The notes: generated from the sequence alone by a model not told the origin. A DNA stretch of 22,724 nucleotides from JBBRUG01 sp038247995 (GCA_038247995.1 JBBRUG010000053.1:1-22724), one strand, 5' to 3'; counted from the first letter of the stretch, positions 1-7,616 are shown. Program-made: numbers and translations.

Positions 1-602
1 CCAAGCTCGACGAGCGCCATCTGGCGGCAGAAGGTCTGGATCGCACAGCGGTCGCCCTGGCGCGGGCCGACATGGTTGAATGAGCGCGTCACCAGCACAT
101 GCAAGCCGTAGCTGGTATGGTATTGCAGGCCCGAGAGCTCGGCAGCCACCTTACTGACCCCATACGGACTAGCCGGGCGCAGCGGGCGCTCCTCGCCAAT
201 TGGCACCTCGTCGGGACGCACTGCGCCATACTCGGCGCTCGTGCCGGCGATATGCACACGGGCGCGCGGCACATGGCGCCGCACCGCCTCCAGCAGATTC
301 AGCGTACCCTCGACATTGGCCCGCATAGTCAGGATCGGCGCGTCCCACGAGGCGCTGGGGTAGCTCTGCGCCGCCAGGTGGAAAATCCGCTCGGGTTGCG
401 CGGCGGCAATCGCCCGATCAATGCTGAAGGCGTCTTCGACATCGCCCTCGTGGATCGTGATCCGTCCTTCGAGGTGCGCAATCGGGCGCGGATCGCTGCG
501 CCAGCGCTTAAAGGCGTGAACCTCCAACCCCGGAATGGTGAGCAGATGATCGGCGAGGAAACTGCCTACCGGGCCGGTGATCCCGGTGATGAACACCCGC
601 AT
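1..602 (-). CDS. NAD-dependent epimerase/dehydratase, GDP-mannose dehydratase/reductase type (3' end outside window)
   Basis: Extended short-chain dehydrogenase (SDR) acting on a nucleotide sugar in the cytoplasm. The visible 200 residues begin MRVFITGITGPVGSFLADHL, the Rossmann NAD(P)-binding glycine motif. They continue with the conserved FHLAAQ strand, a TSAEYG segment that supplies the catalytic Ser/Thr, and the YGVSK catalytic Tyr-x-x-x-Lys. The later FNHVGPRQ segment is typical of GDP-mannose 4,6-dehydratases and GDP-6-deoxy-4-keto-mannose reductases, but a dTDP- or UDP-sugar enzyme cannot be excluded without the C-terminal domain. The ATG overlaps the TGA of the upstream thymidylyltransferase by one base, so the two are translationally coupled. 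Together they probably make an activated deoxysugar for surface polysaccharide. The gene runs off the left edge; about 100-130 residues are missing. Confidence 0.9.
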   Translation of the reverse strand, partial: MRVFITGITGPVGSFLADHLLTIPGLEVHAFKRWRSDPRPIAHLEGRITIHEGDVEDAFSIDRAIAAAQPERIFHLAAQSYPSASWDAPILTMRANVEGTLNLLEAVRRHVPRARVHIAGTSAEYGAVRPDEVPIGEERPLRPASPYGVSKVAAELSGLQYHTSYGLHVLVTRSFNHVGPRQGDRCAIQTFCRQMALVEL

Positions 603-1669
603 CAGAGCACCCCAACCGAACTATTGTCGCCCAGCATCAGGCGGTACGCCCGCGGCTTCAGCGGACTGCGCGCAACCTCAACATTGCGCCCGATCAGGCT
701 GTCTTCCAGGCGGTGGGGCAGACCCCGCACGGTGCTGTTTTCCAGCACGATGCTATGCTCAATCTCGCTCTCCTCAACCAGACAGTGGTGGTAGATCGAG
801 GTGAACGGGCCAACATAAGCGTTCACAATCCGCGTATGCTCGCCAATGATCGCCGGGCCGCGGATCGTCGAATTGATCACCTCAGCACCCGCCTCAATGA
901 TCACCTTGCCGATCACCTGCGAGTCGCGGTCGACATAACCATGTACAGCAGGCTGCACCTCTTCGAGGATCAGCCGGTTCGCCTCCAGCAGATCGTCTTT
1001 TTTGCCGGTATCGATCCACCAACCGTCGTGTACATATGGGTAAACGTGGAAGTCGTTGGCAACAAGCCACTGAATTGCGTCGGTGATCTCCAGTTCACCG
1101 CGTGGGGAAGGCTGGATCGCATTCACGGCGGTGAAGATGTGCGGGTCGAACATGTAGATCCCGACCAGGGCCAGGTTACTGCGCGGCTCACGCGGCTTCT
1201 CGACCAAACGCTCGATCCGCCCTTCGTCATTCAGTTCGGCGACGCCGAACGAGCGCGGGTCGCTCACTTCTTTAAGCACAATCTGCGCATTAAAGTCGGC
1301 ATGGCCGAACTGCTCGATCAGCGGGCTGATCCCGCCCTGAATACAATTGTCGCCCAGGAACATCACAAAACGATCATCGCCAATAAACGGCTGGCTGATC
1401 TTCACCGCGTGGGCCAGGCCAAGCGGCGCTTCCTGCTCGATATAGGTAATCTTCACACCCCAGCGCCGGCCATTGCCGACAGCATCGCGGATCTCGCGTC
1501 CCGTATCGCCGATCACGATCCCAATATCATCGATCCCCGCGTCGCGGATCGCCTCGATCACACGGAAGAGCACCGGCTTATTTGCCACCGGCACAAGTTG
1601 TTTGGCGCTGGTATACGTAATCGGACGGAGGCGCGTGCCCTTGCCGCCGCTCAGTACGAGGCCTTTCAT
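602..1669 (-). CDS. rmlA: Glucose-1-phosphate thymidylyltransferase, long form
   Basis: Makes dTDP-glucose from dTTP and glucose-1-phosphate, the first step to dTDP-deoxysugars. The ATG at 1669 starts MKGLVLSGGKGTRLRPIT, the nucleotide-binding loop. It is preceded by an AAAGGA ribosome site, which an ATG 21 bases upstream would overlap, so 1669 is preferred. The protein is 355 residues, the size of the long RmlA subfamily. Residues 1-230 are the GT-A-like catalytic domain, with Lys23 and LGD (Asp107) as expected metal/substrate residues. From about 245 to 335 there is a left-handed beta-helix with imperfect hexapeptide repeats (for example IIEAGAEVINSTI, AIIGEHTRI). Long-form members often sit in antibiotic or surface-sugar clusters, and the sugar specificity is not certain. 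The gene is first in a two-gene operon with the SDR dehydratase. Confidence 0.92.
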   Translation of the reverse strand: MKGLVLSGGKGTRLRPITYTSAKQLVPVANKPVLFRVIEAIRDAGIDDIGIVIGDTGREIRDAVGNGRRWGVKITYIEQEAPLGLAHAVKISQPFIGDDRFVMFLGDNCIQGGISPLIEQFGHADFNAQIVLKEVSDPRSFGVAELNDEGRIERLVEKPREPRSNLALVGIYMFDPHIFTAVNAIQPSPRGELEITDAIQWLVANDFHVYPYVHDGWWIDTGKKDDLLEANRLILEEVQPAVHGYVDRDSQVIGKVIIEAGAEVINSTIRGPAIIGEHTRIVNAYVGPFTSIYHHCLVEESEIEHSIVLENSTVRGLPHRLEDSLIGRNVEVARSPLKPRAYRLMLGDNSSVGVL

Positions 1670-1709
1670 CGGATTCCTTTCACTGACCATAGGGTTGGTA
1701 TCTTAGGCG

Positions 1710-1737
1710 ATTCTACACTAATTGAGCATTGCCGCAA
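1710..1737 (-). promoter_or_regulatory. Predicted promoter of the rmlA-epimerase operon
   Basis: Reading the minus strand, TTGCGG (1737-1732) is separated by 16 bases from TAGAAT (1715-1710). Initiation near 1703 would give a leader of about 34 bases with the AAAGGA ribosome site just before the ATG at 1669. The -35 box is imperfect. Confidence 0.5.
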
Positions 1738-1821
1738 GTTCCATCCCGCAGTTACTGATCGTCAAGGACGAAGTCGGCAAACATTATTTATCAAAGCCTC
1801 CATATTTCTACCCACAAAGCA

Positions 1822-1850
1822 TTGACAGAACAAACAAACTGACGTATACT
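1822..1850 (+). promoter_or_regulatory. Strong sigma-70-type promoter of the SRPBCC gene
   Basis: TTGACA (1822-1827) and TATACT (1845-1850) are spaced by exactly 17 bases. The consensus -35 and near-consensus -10 make this one of the best promoters in the window. Transcription should start near 1857, giving a leader of about 80 bases. That leader has two small foldable segments, TGTGC/GCACA at about 1890-1904 and CCCA/TGGG just after it, before an AGGAGG ribosome site. Confidence 0.75.
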
Positions 1851-1937
1851 ACCTGTGCAAGAGATGAACAATATCGGCCAAAAGTCTGTGCAAAACGCAC
1901 ACCCACTTGTGGGGCAAGGCTCACGAGGAGGCGCAAC

Positions 1938-2417
1938 ATGATTAAGGTAACCCGGCGCGGCACCGTGGAGGCAGCCACCCCCGAACAGATCTTCGCGGCC
2001 CTGAACGATCCGCAGGGCATCGCTCAGATGCTCCCGCGCGTCACGAAGGCCGAGCTTTCGGACGTGGACGAGGCTGCAGGCACGGCCAAACTAGTAACCT
2101 ATATGGCGCTCGGTGGGATCTTCGGCACGATCCGCTGCGAAGGCAATCTGTCGTGGTCGGAGCCGAACGAAATCGTGTTCAAAGTGCGCACCCCGATGCC
2201 GCTGGAGACGCGCTGGACGTTGACGCCCGCGCTCGCTGACACTGAGGTTGCCGCGACGATGTTCCTCGACCTGACACCGTTGCTTGGCCCTATGGCCGCC
2301 TTCGTTCCGGTGCAACAGGTTGCTGAAATGCTCAGCAAGGAACTCGATATGGCACTCAAAGCTGTTATGGCGAAGTGCTCCGGCATGAATATGCGTGAGC
2401 GTGCAATCGCGGCCTAA
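1938..2417 (+). CDS. SRPBCC-fold (polyketide cyclase/CoxG-like) protein
   Basis: A 159-residue soluble protein of the START/SRPBCC helix-grip fold, which binds small hydrophobic ligands. It begins MIKVTRRGTVEAATPEQIFA, with the usual N-terminal beta strand followed by a helix in which the domain vs ligand cavity starts (FAALNDPQGIAQMLPRV). The C-terminal helix (residues about 125-150) is the expected long cavity-lining helix. The ATG at 1938 follows GAGGAGGC at a good distance. The same frame is open upstream to 1722, but that part overlaps the promoter and is not expected to be translated. It stands alone, with its own promoter and an intrinsic terminator just after the stop. The ligand and role cannot be told from sequence. 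Confidence 0.85.
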   Translation: MIKVTRRGTVEAATPEQIFAALNDPQGIAQMLPRVTKAELSDVDEAAGTAKLVTYMALGGIFGTIRCEGNLSWSEPNEIVFKVRTPMPLETRWTLTPALADTEVAATMFLDLTPLLGPMAAFVPVQQVAEMLSKELDMALKAVMAKCSGMNMRERAIAA

Positions 2418-2452
2418 GCCGCTCAGAAAAGCCGAAAACTCTGCTATAATCG

Positions 2453-2490
2453 CGGGGCGTTGCATATGCAACGCCCCGTTTGTTTATATT
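2453..2490 (+). terminator. Intrinsic terminator after the SRPBCC gene
   Basis: A perfect 26-base inverted repeat (2453-2478) forms an 11-bp GC-rich stem with an ATAT loop, followed by TTTGTTTATATTT. A TATAAT hexamer (2445-2450) lies immediately before the stem. It could be a -10 box for the next gene, but it has no good -35, and the transcript would start inside the hairpin. Confidence 0.85.
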
Positions 2491-2496
2491 TCAATT

Positions 2497-3321
2497 ATGC
2501 AAGATCTCACGCAACTGAGCCTTGGTTTACTCCTCAGTACTACAATCGGTGGCCTGGCCTATTGGCGGCGGTCGCTTTCGGTCAGCGGTTGGCTCGGCGC
2601 AGTCATTGTCGGGACGCTGACGTTTGGCTTTGGCGGCTGGGCCTGGGGATTGACGCTGATTGCTTTTTTTATCACTTCCAGCCTACTCTCGCACTATAAA
2701 GAGCAGATCAAAGAACAACGCGCCGCCGAGAAATTCGAAAAAGGCGGCCGCCGTGATGTTTGGCAAACCCTCGCCAATGGTGGCCTCGGCGCACTTTGCG
2801 CCCTCGCTTATGCCGCTACCGGCGAACCGATCGCCTTGCTCGCCGCCTTCGCCGGCCTGATGGCAACCGTCACCGCCGATACTTGGGCCACCGAGCTTGG
2901 CGTCCTCAGCCCGCACCAACCACGCCTGATCACCAGCGGGCGTGAAGTTGCCCCCGGCACTTCTGGCGGCGTCAGCATCTTTGGCACCAGCGCCAGTGCC
3001 CTCGGCGCACTGCTGATCGGCGGCGTATTCTGGTTGTTCACCCTGCTCGAACAGGGCAGCGCTCCGCTCTGGATCATTCCCGCCGCCCTGCTTGGCGGCG
3101 TGGCCGGCTCGCTCGCCGATAGCTTCATGGGCGCAACCGGTCAGGCGATTTATGCCTACCCGGATGGCCGCGAGACTGAACGCCGCATCGCCCGCGACGG
3201 TCGCCCGACGACCTTCCTGCGCGGCTGGCCCTGGCTCAACAACGACCTGGTTAACCTGATCAGTTCAATCGCCGGCGCCGGCGTTGCTATCCTGGTCATG
3301 CTCATCCTCGGCGGATCATGA
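2497..3321 (+). CDS. DUF92 family integral membrane protein (possible prenyl/phytyl-phosphate kinase)
   Basis: Polytopic membrane protein of 274 residues with about seven hydrophobic segments, at roughly 8-22, 32-65, 97-113, 115-135, 170-195, 200-225 and 245-270. It carries the family signatures DTWATELG, GTSGGVSIFG and GSLADSFMGATGQ. DUF92 members include the plant and cyanobacterial VTE6 phytyl-phosphate kinase, so a CTP-dependent isoprenoid-phosphate kinase in the membrane is the best guess. In a phototrophic Chloroflexota member it could recycle phytol from bacteriochlorophyll, but that is inference. The charged loop after the second segment (KEQIKEQRAAEKFEKGG) is conserved in the family. 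The start at 2497 is chosen because the hydrophobic N-terminus begins there and the upstream in-frame codons lie in the terminator. Confidence 0.8.
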   Translation: MQDLTQLSLGLLLSTTIGGLAYWRRSLSVSGWLGAVIVGTLTFGFGGWAWGLTLIAFFITSSLLSHYKEQIKEQRAAEKFEKGGRRDVWQTLANGGLGALCALAYAATGEPIALLAAFAGLMATVTADTWATELGVLSPHQPRLITSGREVAPGTSGGVSIFGTSASALGALLIGGVFWLFTLLEQGSAPLWIIPAALLGGVAGSLADSFMGATGQAIYAYPDGRETERRIARDGRPTTFLRGWPWLNNDLVNLISSIAGAGVAILVMLILGGS

Positions 3322-3397
3322 GCGGTAGAGCGGTAGCGCAGACCCGTGTCAGCGCCCCTTGTCCGCTCGTCCCCTTCTCCCCCTGCTCTTCCAGCGT

Positions 3398-3413
3398 GCT
3401 ACAATAGGCGCTA
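3398..3413 (+). promoter_or_regulatory. Extended -10 promoter placed for a leaderless transcript
   Basis: TGC followed by TACAAT (3400-3405) forms an extended -10. No -35 is recognisable. Seven bases separate the -10 box from the ATG at 3413, so RNA synthesis should begin at or within a base of the start codon. No Shine-Dalgarno sequence precedes the ATG. Confidence 0.55.
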
Positions 3414-4501
3414 TGGATACGCATGAACTTCCTCTGCGCAGTATTACCGTCCTCGCCGATGCACCTGATGCGGCGGCCGGTGCAGTCGCCCAAGCAGCCC
3501 GTGAACGCCTGGCGACAATTGGTTATACCGCCCAGTCGTTGCGGCTAGCCCTAGCGCCCAGCAGTACTCCGCCGGATGGCGCAACTGCCCGCACGATCGA
3601 GGAGCGCGCTCGCGCCGCCGGCTTCGACTATGTCAACCTCGGCCCTGTGCCCCCGGCGGCGGCTGTCGCTGCTATTCTGGCCACCGAGACAGTATTTTGC
3701 TCCACCCTCGTGGCTAGGCCCGGCAGTGCCCCCGATAATGAGTTGATCGCCGCAGCCGCAACGGCAATCGTTCAGATTGCCCACAATACGCCGCAGGGTT
3801 TCGGCAACTTGCGCTACTGTGTGTCGGCCAGTGTGCCGCCCGGCGGCCCGTTCTTCCCCGCCGGTTACCACGTTGGCGGCCCGATCCAGGTGGCGCTTGG
3901 CGTCGAAGTGGCCGGCCTCGCGCAGACAACCCTCGCTGCCGGCGGGCCGGCTGAACTCAGCGCCGCAATCGGTCGTCATGCGCTGCGCATCGAAGCCACC
4001 CTCAATGGGTTGCCCGGCGCTAACTTCACCGGCTGTGATTGGTCGCTTGCGCCGCACCCGGCCCCTGAACGCAGCGCCGCCGCCGCCGTCGAAACGCTCA
4101 GCGGCGTGCCCTTCGGCGCGTGGGGCACCCTCGCCGCTGTGGCCCAGATTACGGCCGCGATCCGCACCGCCCAGGCCCGACGAGTCGGCTTCTCCGGCGT
4201 GATGTTACCCGTACTGGAAGACGCTACCCTGGCTCAGCGCAACGCCGAGGGTCGCTTTACTCTGCGCGATCTGCTGGCTTTTAGCGCCGTCTGCGGCACC
4301 GGCCTCGACACGATTCCCCTCCCCGGCGACGCCACGGTCGAACAATTGTATGGTGTGATTAGCGAAGTGGCGACCCTCGCCGCCGCGCTGAATAAACCGC
4401 TCACTGCCCGGCTCATGCCCGTGCCCGGCCTCCGCGCCGGGGAAATGACCAATTTTACGTTTGAGTATTTTGTGAACACACCAGTTATGCAATTGTTGTA
4501 G
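3413..4501 (+). CDS. DUF711 (UPF0210) family protein
   Basis: A 362-residue cytoplasmic protein of the DUF711/UPF0210 family, whose biochemical role is unknown. Family landmarks are RYCVSASVPPGGPFFPAGYH (about residues 135-155), a GGPIQVALGVEVAGL stretch after it, a D-W-S-L-A-P segment near 205, and GLDTIPLPGDATVEQLYG near 305. Many homologs are about 450 residues, so this is a shorter version with a compact N-terminus. The ATG at 3413 is taken as the start: the upstream in-frame extension to 3359 is low-complexity, and an extended -10 sits immediately before this ATG. The stop is only 24 bases from the following ABC permease, so the two are probably cotranscribed. Confidence 0.8.
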   Translation: MDTHELPLRSITVLADAPDAAAGAVAQAARERLATIGYTAQSLRLALAPSSTPPDGATARTIEERARAAGFDYVNLGPVPPAAAVAAILATETVFCSTLVARPGSAPDNELIAAAATAIVQIAHNTPQGFGNLRYCVSASVPPGGPFFPAGYHVGGPIQVALGVEVAGLAQTTLAAGGPAELSAAIGRHALRIEATLNGLPGANFTGCDWSLAPHPAPERSAAAAVETLSGVPFGAWGTLAAVAQITAAIRTAQARRVGFSGVMLPVLEDATLAQRNAEGRFTLRDLLAFSAVCGTGLDTIPLPGDATVEQLYGVISEVATLAAALNKPLTARLMPVPGLRAGEMTNFTFEYFVNTPVMQLL

Positions 4502-4525
4502 GGGTCAACCCAAAGGAATGAATCG

Positions 4526-5437
4526 ATGCGCTTCCTGCAAAATCCGGTGCTCAGTCGCGAGTTACGCGGACGCATCCGCGGCAACCGCGCACTGATCATT
4601 CTGGTAGTCTATCTGCTGATTACTGGTGCAGTAACGCTGCTCGTCTACGCAGCAGCGTATAGCTCATTTTCCCTGGGTATGAACGACCCTGAGGCAGGGC
4701 GTGGGATCGGCAAAGCGATCTTCCTAACTGTGATGACGGCCACCCTCGTGCAGGTGTGCGTAATTACGCCGTCGCTTACCGCCGGCGCAATTTCGGGCGA
4801 AAAAGAACGCCAAACGTATGATCTCCTGATCACGACGCTGCTCTCGCCCATCCAGATTGCGCTCGGCAAACTCGTCGCGGCAATCGCCTTCGCGCTACTC
4901 CTGATTGCGGCCGCCCTGCCGATGGCCGGTTTGGCGTTTCTGTTCGGTGGCGTCAGCGGCACCGAACTACTGATCGGCATCATCGGCTTAATGGTCACTG
5001 CGCTTTGTTATGCAACCGTGGGCCTGTTCTGGTCCACGATTATGCGCACGACGCTTGCTGCAACGGTGATGGCGCAGGGCACAGTGATCTTCATCTTGCT
5101 GATTATACCGTTCCTGTTTGTAGTCATCTCGTTGATCACCAACAGCTTCGGTGGGATGCCCGGCCCGGCTTTTGTATATAGCATGGGGTTGCTGCTCTGT
5201 TTCCACCCCTTTATTGCCCTTGGGCTCACGTCGGCCGCGCTCGAGTCCGGTGAGAATGCCTTCTATACGATGATCCCAACCAGTCAGGGCGATGTGCTTG
5301 TCCCCTCACCCTGGATCGCCTATGTTTTTCTGGCCACCCTGCTTACAGCATTGTTCTTTGTGCTGGCCGTACGTCTGCTGAAACCGGTTCAGTACGATCT
5401 GCCGCAGCGTAAGCCAAAAAAGGCCAAAAGCGCGTAA
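4526..5437 (+). CDS. ABC-2 type transporter permease
   Basis: Membrane subunit of an ABC exporter, 303 residues. The N-terminus (MRFLQNPVLSRELRGRIRG) is cytoplasmic and basic. Hydrophobic segments follow at about 23-45, 67-90, 109-136, 146-168, 183-205, 216-238 and 267-289. The sequence EKERQTYDLLITTLLSP after the second segment is the characteristic cytoplasmic loop of ABC-2 permeases, which contacts the ATPase. An AAAGGA ribosome site lies 8 bases before the ATG at 4526. No ATPase gene is adjacent; the only linked gene is the DUF711 protein, so its partner must be encoded elsewhere. The basic C-terminal tail (QRKPKKAKSA) is cytoplasmic. The substrate is unknown. Confidence 0.85.
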   Translation: MRFLQNPVLSRELRGRIRGNRALIILVVYLLITGAVTLLVYAAAYSSFSLGMNDPEAGRGIGKAIFLTVMTATLVQVCVITPSLTAGAISGEKERQTYDLLITTLLSPIQIALGKLVAAIAFALLLIAAALPMAGLAFLFGGVSGTELLIGIIGLMVTALCYATVGLFWSTIMRTTLAATVMAQGTVIFILLIIPFLFVVISLITNSFGGMPGPAFVYSMGLLLCFHPFIALGLTSAALESGENAFYTMIPTSQGDVLVPSPWIAYVFLATLLTALFFVLAVRLLKPVQYDLPQRKPKKAKSA

Positions 5438-5476
5438 AAAAAGACCTGTCAGGTGGTGCGCCACCCGACAGGTCTT
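5436..5476 (-). terminator. Intrinsic terminator between convergent ABC permease and greA
   Basis: Arms at 5441-5450 and 5467-5476 pair perfectly. They continue after one mismatch into a 5-bp inner stem (5452-5456 with 5461-5465) with a TGCG loop. On the minus strand the stem is followed by a run of seven T (5442-5436), so it efficiently ends greA transcription. On the plus strand the U-run is weak. The A-run forms part of the TAA stop codon of the permease gene. Confidence 0.88.
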
Positions 5477-5497
5477 ATGCGTTCGATAGGCTACAGG

Positions 5498-5971
5498 CTA
5501 CTTGATTCGTACGACCGTCAACTTCATCACGCCCGAGGGCGTCTGGACCGTCACCTTCTGACGCGGACGCTTGCCCAGCAACGCTGAGCCGATCGGCGAC
5601 TCGTTCGAAATACGGCCCTGGCGCGGGTTCGCCTCGGCGCTTCCAACGATTGTCCAGGTCTCTTCTTCGTCATCTTCCTCCATCCGTACGGTTACGGATG
5701 AGCCTACGCGCACCTCGCCATTTGCCACCTGATCTTCGTCAATCAACTCGGCACGCGAGAGAATGTGCTTAACATCGCGGATGCGACCTTCAAGGAGCGA
5801 TTGGGATTTCTTGGCGTCCTCATATTCGCCACTCTCGGAAATGTCACCCAATTCTTTAGCTGCAGCGATGCGTCCGGCAACCTCTTTGCGCTGGACGGTC
5901 ACCAAATCTTCGAGTTCCGTCTCCAGCTTAGTGCGGCCTTCACGGGTCAGATACGTCGGCTTGTCTGTCAT
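5498..5971 (-). CDS. greA: Transcription elongation factor GreA
   Basis: GreA enters the RNA polymerase secondary channel and stimulates cleavage of backtracked RNA. The protein has 157 residues, the normal length. The N-terminal antiparallel coiled coil spans residues about 10-75, and its tip carries GDISESGEY with Asp43 and Glu46, the acidic residues that coordinate the catalytic Mg ion. The C-terminal FKBP-like domain ends in GKRPRQKVTVQTPSG. The ATG at 5971 (MTDKPTYLTREG) is chosen over one 45 bases upstream because it matches the family start and follows AAAAAGGCG. The gene is alone, with a promoter at 6139-6167, a terminator in the leader and a terminator downstream. Confidence 0.96.
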   Translation of the reverse strand: MTDKPTYLTREGRTKLETELEDLVTVQRKEVAGRIAAAKELGDISESGEYEDAKKSQSLLEGRIRDVKHILSRAELIDEDQVANGEVRVGSSVTVRMEEDDEEETWTIVGSAEANPRQGRISNESPIGSALLGKRPRQKVTVQTPSGVMKLTVVRIK

Positions 5972-6047
5972 CGCTAAACGCCTTTTTGCTGCTTCACCCG
6001 GCGGAGCTATCAGCATGGGAAGGCCGTGTATTCAGCCTTGCTCCGGG

Positions 6048-6084
6048 GGTACTAAAAAGAAGAACTGAGAGCTAAACTCTCAGT
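6048..6084 (-). terminator. Intrinsic terminator inside the greA leader
   Basis: On the minus strand an 8-bp stem (6084-6077 with 6071-6064) and a 5-base loop are followed by TCTTTCTTTTT (6063-6053). It lies about 48-80 bases after the predicted greA start point and about 80 bases before the greA ATG, so it can end a short leader transcript or act as an attenuator. Confidence 0.75.
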
Positions 6085-6132
6085 CAGGTCGTTTGCCATG
6101 GACTGCGTTGGCCACGACTTAGAACCGTTACA
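6053..6132 (-). ncRNA. Possible terminated greA leader RNA (GraL-like in arrangement)
   Basis: Transcription from the strong promoter at 6139-6167 would begin near 6132 and meet a strong intrinsic terminator ending near 6053, giving an RNA of about 80 bases. In E. coli the same layout upstream of greA yields the small RNA GraL. No sequence similarity is claimed; this is an arrangement seen in the sequence. Confidence 0.4.
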
Positions 6133-6138
6133 CTAACG

Positions 6139-6167
6139 ATTATACGAAATCGTGCGGGGTTTGTAAA
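6139..6167 (-). promoter_or_regulatory. greA promoter
   Basis: On the minus strand TTTACA (6167-6162) and TATAAT (6144-6139) are spaced by exactly 17 bases. The -10 is full consensus. The predicted start is near 6132, leaving a leader of about 160 bases before greA. Confidence 0.75.
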
Positions 6168-6172
6168 GAACC

Positions 6173-6201
6173 TTGACGGATCCGACCCTTTACGCTAGGA
6201 T
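6173..6201 (+). promoter_or_regulatory. Promoter of the phosphomannomutase operon
   Basis: TTGACG (6173-6178), a 17-base spacer and TAGGAT (6196-6201). Its -35 box lies five bases from the -35 box of the divergent greA promoter, so the two are back to back. The predicted start is near 6208, about 29 bases before the ATG at 6237. Confidence 0.65.
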
Positions 6202-6236
6202 CGAAGTGCAGTGCAGCGCTCTGCGGAGGCTACCCA

Positions 6237-7616
6237 ATGGCCCTTGCTCTGAACCCGACCATCTTCCGTGCGTATGACATTCGTGGCGTCGTTGATGTTG
6301 ATCTCGACGAGGCGCTCTACCACCGGCTCGGTCAGGCTGTCGGCACGATCTTTATTGCCCAGGGCCACCAAACTATGGTGGTCGGTCGTGATGCGCGCCT
6401 GAGTTCGCCGCGGTTTCAGGCCGCGCTGATTAGCGGTCTCCGTAATACCGGCATCGATGTCATCGATATGGGTCAGGTGCCTACGCCGCTCATGTACTTC
6501 GCCGTCGAACAGCTCGGCGTCGCTGGCGGGGCGATCGTTTCGGCGAGCCACAACCCGCCCGAGTACAACGGCCTCAAACTCCGCCGCAGCCATCCGACAT
6601 TCGGCAGCGAGCCGCTCAGCAGCGCCGATATCCAAGAAGTTGCCCAGGTTGCAATCGCCGGCGATTTTGCCAGGGGCGCCGGAAGTCTGCACGAAGCCGA
6701 TGTCAGCGACGCCTATATCGCGTCGTGTGTGCGCCTGCTTCCCTTCGGCGGCAAACGCCCTCGCGTGGTGGTGGACGGCGGCAACGGCGTGGGCGGCCCG
6801 CTCGCCATGCGCACGTATGAAGCCCTGGGCCTCGATGCCATTCCGCTCTTTATCGAACCCGACGGCACCTTCCCGAACCACCATCCCGATCCATTAAAAG
6901 CCGAAAATCTCCAAGATCTGATCCGCGTCGTGCGCGAACAGGGCGCCGATATGGGTATTGGCCTTGATGGTGACGGCGATCGCCTCGGTGTTGTCGATAG
7001 CGACGGGACAATCGTTTTCGCCGATCGCTACCTGATCGCATTGGCGACGTATCTGCTTGGTCAACGCAAGGGGCCGGTGATCTTCGATGTCAAGTGTAGC
7101 GCAGTGCTCCCCCAGGCCATCCGCAGCCTCGGCGGCGAACCAATCATGTGGAAAACCGGCTACTCTTCAATCTCGGCGAAGATGCGTGAAACCAATGCCG
7201 TCCTCGGAGGTGAATTGAGCGGCCATACCTTTAGTACTTACCCCGGCCACTACTTCGACGATGGAGCTTTCGCCGGCGCGCATTTGCTCTTCGCCCTCAG
7301 CCGGCTCGGCCGGACGCTACAAGAACTGCTTGCGCCCTACCCCAATTTGCCTTCCATCGATGAGGGTCGGATCCCCTTTGCGGAAGCGCTTAAGTTCCAG
7401 GTGATCGACGCTGTGCGTGACCATTTTGCCAAAGACCACACGGTTTTTGATATTGATGGCGTGCGGATCGATTTTGGCGACGGTTGGGGTCTCGTCCGGG
7501 CCTCTAATACCGAGCCTGCAATCACTACGCGCTTTGAAGCGCAAACGCTTGAACGCGCGCAGGCGATCCGCGACGAGATGCTTGCCGTGGTGAAAGCATT
7601 TCAGGCGCGCGTATGA
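6237..7616 (+). CDS. Phosphomannomutase/phosphoglucomutase
   Basis: Interconverts hexose 6- and 1-phosphates, supplying mannose-1-P or glucose-1-P for nucleotide sugars. It is 459 residues with all four alpha-D-phosphohexomutase domains: FRAYDIRG at the N-terminus, VSASHNPPEYNG with the phosphoserine Ser104, the Mg loop DGDGDR at 244-249, the sugar-binding GELSGH in domain 3, and RASNTEP (421-427) as the phosphate-binding loop of domain 4. These match the AlgC/ManB type rather than GlmM. GGAGG precedes the ATG by 7-8 bases. It is the first gene of a run that continues through 13355, and its stop overlaps the next start (ATGA). Confidence 0.95.
   Translation: MALALNPTIFRAYDIRGVVDVDLDEALYHRLGQAVGTIFIAQGHQTMVVGRDARLSSPRFQAALISGLRNTGIDVIDMGQVPTPLMYFAVEQLGVAGGAIVSASHNPPEYNGLKLRRSHPTFGSEPLSSADIQEVAQVAIAGDFARGAGSLHEADVSDAYIASCVRLLPFGGKRPRVVVDGGNGVGGPLAMRTYEALGLDAIPLFIEPDGTFPNHHPDPLKAENLQDLIRVVREQGADMGIGLDGDGDRLGVVDSDGTIVFADRYLIALATYLLGQRKGPVIFDVKCSAVLPQAIRSLGGEPIMWKTGYSSISAKMRETNAVLGGELSGHTFSTYPGHYFDDGAFAGAHLLFALSRLGRTLQELLAPYPNLPSIDEGRIPFAEALKFQVIDAVRDHFAKDHTVFDIDGVRIDFGDGWGLVRASNTEPAITTRFEAQTLERAQAIRDEMLAVVKAFQARV

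Noticed and set aside
713..1825. 370-codon open frame on the plus strand
   Set aside because: Antisense to the thymidylyltransferase gene, with no recognisable domain.
1722..1937. N-terminal extension of the SRPBCC protein
   Set aside because: It overlaps the near-consensus promoter at 1822-1850, and the strong ribosome site belongs to the ATG at 1938.
2445..2450. TATAAT as promoter of the DUF92 gene
   Set aside because: There is no acceptable -35, and the start would fall inside the terminator hairpin; kept only as a remark.
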